A stretch of DNA of 64,000 nt from Croceifilum oryzae. Its GTDB lineage: Bacteria > Bacillota > Bacilli > Thermoactinomycetales > Thermoactinomycetaceae. Below the pieces are notes generated by a model. The model was given only the letters and a program-made list of their open reading frames with translations, did no database searches and was not told the origin of the DNA. The position numbers were made by a program, and so were the translations under genes. Where the stretch lies: NCBI RefSeq assembly GCF_030814315.1, contig NZ_JAUSUV010000004.1, positions 124,001 through 188,000 of the forward strand. The letters run 5' to 3'. Positions 63,509 through 64,000 of the stretch are shown piece after piece. Numbering within the stretch: position 1 is the first letter of the stretch; each line of letters opens with the position of its first letter.

Positions 63509-64000
63509 ATGATACGACCCATGGAGCCTGTGTTAATTCAAGAAGTAAAGCCCAGCCCTGACTATGTGTATCAAGTGAAGTGGGATGGGGTCCGATTAAT
63601 CACTGAAATTGAAAATAACCAAGTGCAAATGTATACAAAAAAAGGCCACGATCGAACCAATACCTATGTAGAAATTAAACAAGAAATTGTAAACAAGTTT
63701 GCTAAACAAACAAAAATTGTACTAGATGGAGAAATAATAGCATGGAAAGAAGGGAAACCGGACTTTTTTCAAGTAATGAAACGGGATCGGTTAAAAGAAG
63801 CCTGGCGAATACAAACAGCCATACATACCAATCCTGTGTATTATATTGTTTTTGATCTGTTATGTTGGCAAGGAAAATGGATAACCGATCAACCTCTATG
63901 GAAGAGACAAAAAATATTAGAAAGAGAATTTCATCACGGAGAATACATACAAGTTTGCCCCACGTATGATGAATCAGAAGAATTAATTCAGCTAACACGA
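63509..64000 (+). CDS. ATP-dependent DNA ligase (3' end outside window)
   Basis: The N-terminal 164 codons are present. They show motif I KWDGVR with the adenylated Lys in YQVKWDGVR, LDGEIIAWKEGKPDF (motif III region) and YYIVFDLLCWQGKW. This is the adenylation domain of an ATP-dependent ligase of the LigD/YkoU kind, used in non-homologous end joining and spore DNA repair with Ku. The start ATG 63509 is 8 nt after GGAGG. Whether a polymerase domain or a ku gene follows cannot be seen. It is cut by the window edge. Confidence 0.9.
   Translation, partial: MIRPMEPVLIQEVKPSPDYVYQVKWDGVRLITEIENNQVQMYTKKGHDRTNTYVEIKQEIVNKFAKQTKIVLDGEIIAWKEGKPDFFQVMKRDRLKEAWRIQTAIHTNPVYYIVFDLLCWQGKWITDQPLWKRQKILEREFHHGEYIQVCPTYDESEELIQLTR

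Overview
The window is low-to-moderate GC Firmicute DNA from a spore-forming bacillus-like organism, most probably a member of the Thermoactinomycetaceae. The best single clue is the secreted zinc carboxypeptidase at 38626-39900. It has the 424-residue prepro length and motif series of carboxypeptidase T from Thermoactinomyces vulgaris. The order recA-recX ... rny-ymdB-spoVS ... tdh-kbl is the Bacillales chromosomal order. A sigma-H-type promoter before spoVS, two YheC/YheD spore-coat ATP-grasp genes and strong Shine-Dalgarno sequences with many TTG/GTG starts agree with this. No rRNA, tRNA, CRISPR array or prophage was recognised. Family assignments come from motif reading only, not from database searches.

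Layout. 1-6.5 kb: the 3' end of a DEAD-box RNA helicase, a DUF59/MIP18 protein, and a DNA-repair block. That block is LexA-boxed recA, recX, an SbcD/Mre11-like nuclease and an SbcC/Rad50-like ATPase encoded in three separate genes. 6.7-17.8 kb: rny, ymdB, spoVS, a membrane dipeptidase, the 2-oxoacid:ferredoxin oxidoreductase korAB, a divergent 14-TM MFS exporter and the threonine-degradation pair tdh-kbl. 17.8-25.2 kb: a ferritin-like/cupin fusion, YitT, a zinc-finger DnaQ-type exonuclease, a FusB-like EF-G-binding protein, an Sfp-type phosphopantetheinyl transferase, the queuosine-precursor operon queE-queC-queD-queF and a DUF1801 protein. 25.2-35.4 kb: an accessory and decaying region. It holds a SulP transporter, a VanW fragment, a secreted M1 peptidase, an orphan BceB-type permease, a 5'-truncated clostripain, an IS6-family transposase remnant, and a subtilase pseudogene enclosed by 45-bp inverted repeats.

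35.4-47.2 kb: central metabolism. The glyoxylate-shunt operon aceBA carries twin operator-like palindromes. After it come carboxypeptidase T, ung, a PrkC-like kinase, and the glycerol regulon glpP-glpF-glpK-glpD with a perfect cre match and a repeated leader motif in front of both glpF and glpD. 47.2-64 kb: a large secreted multidomain protein, a spore-coat-like cluster (two YheC/YheD-type genes around a CapK/PaaK-like gene), an LGFP-repeat protein, trxB, and nrdAB with NrdR boxes. The end holds a truncated-haemoglobin-like protein, a second orphan BceB permease, a MazG-like pyrophosphohydrolase, relics of M28 peptidase and chemotaxis-receptor genes, a Pro/Trp-rich membrane protein, and the start of an ATP-dependent DNA ligase cut by the window edge.

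How the parts fit. RecA/RecX with the Mre11-Rad50-like set, Ung, the exonuclease and the ATP-dependent ligase cover DNA repair. TrxB supplies electrons for NrdAB, whose promoter is flanked by NrdR boxes. The glp genes import, phosphorylate and oxidise glycerol under GlpP and carbon-catabolite control. AceBA allows growth on C2 compounds. Secreted proteases and peptidases, intact and broken, suggest a protein-degrading saprophyte.
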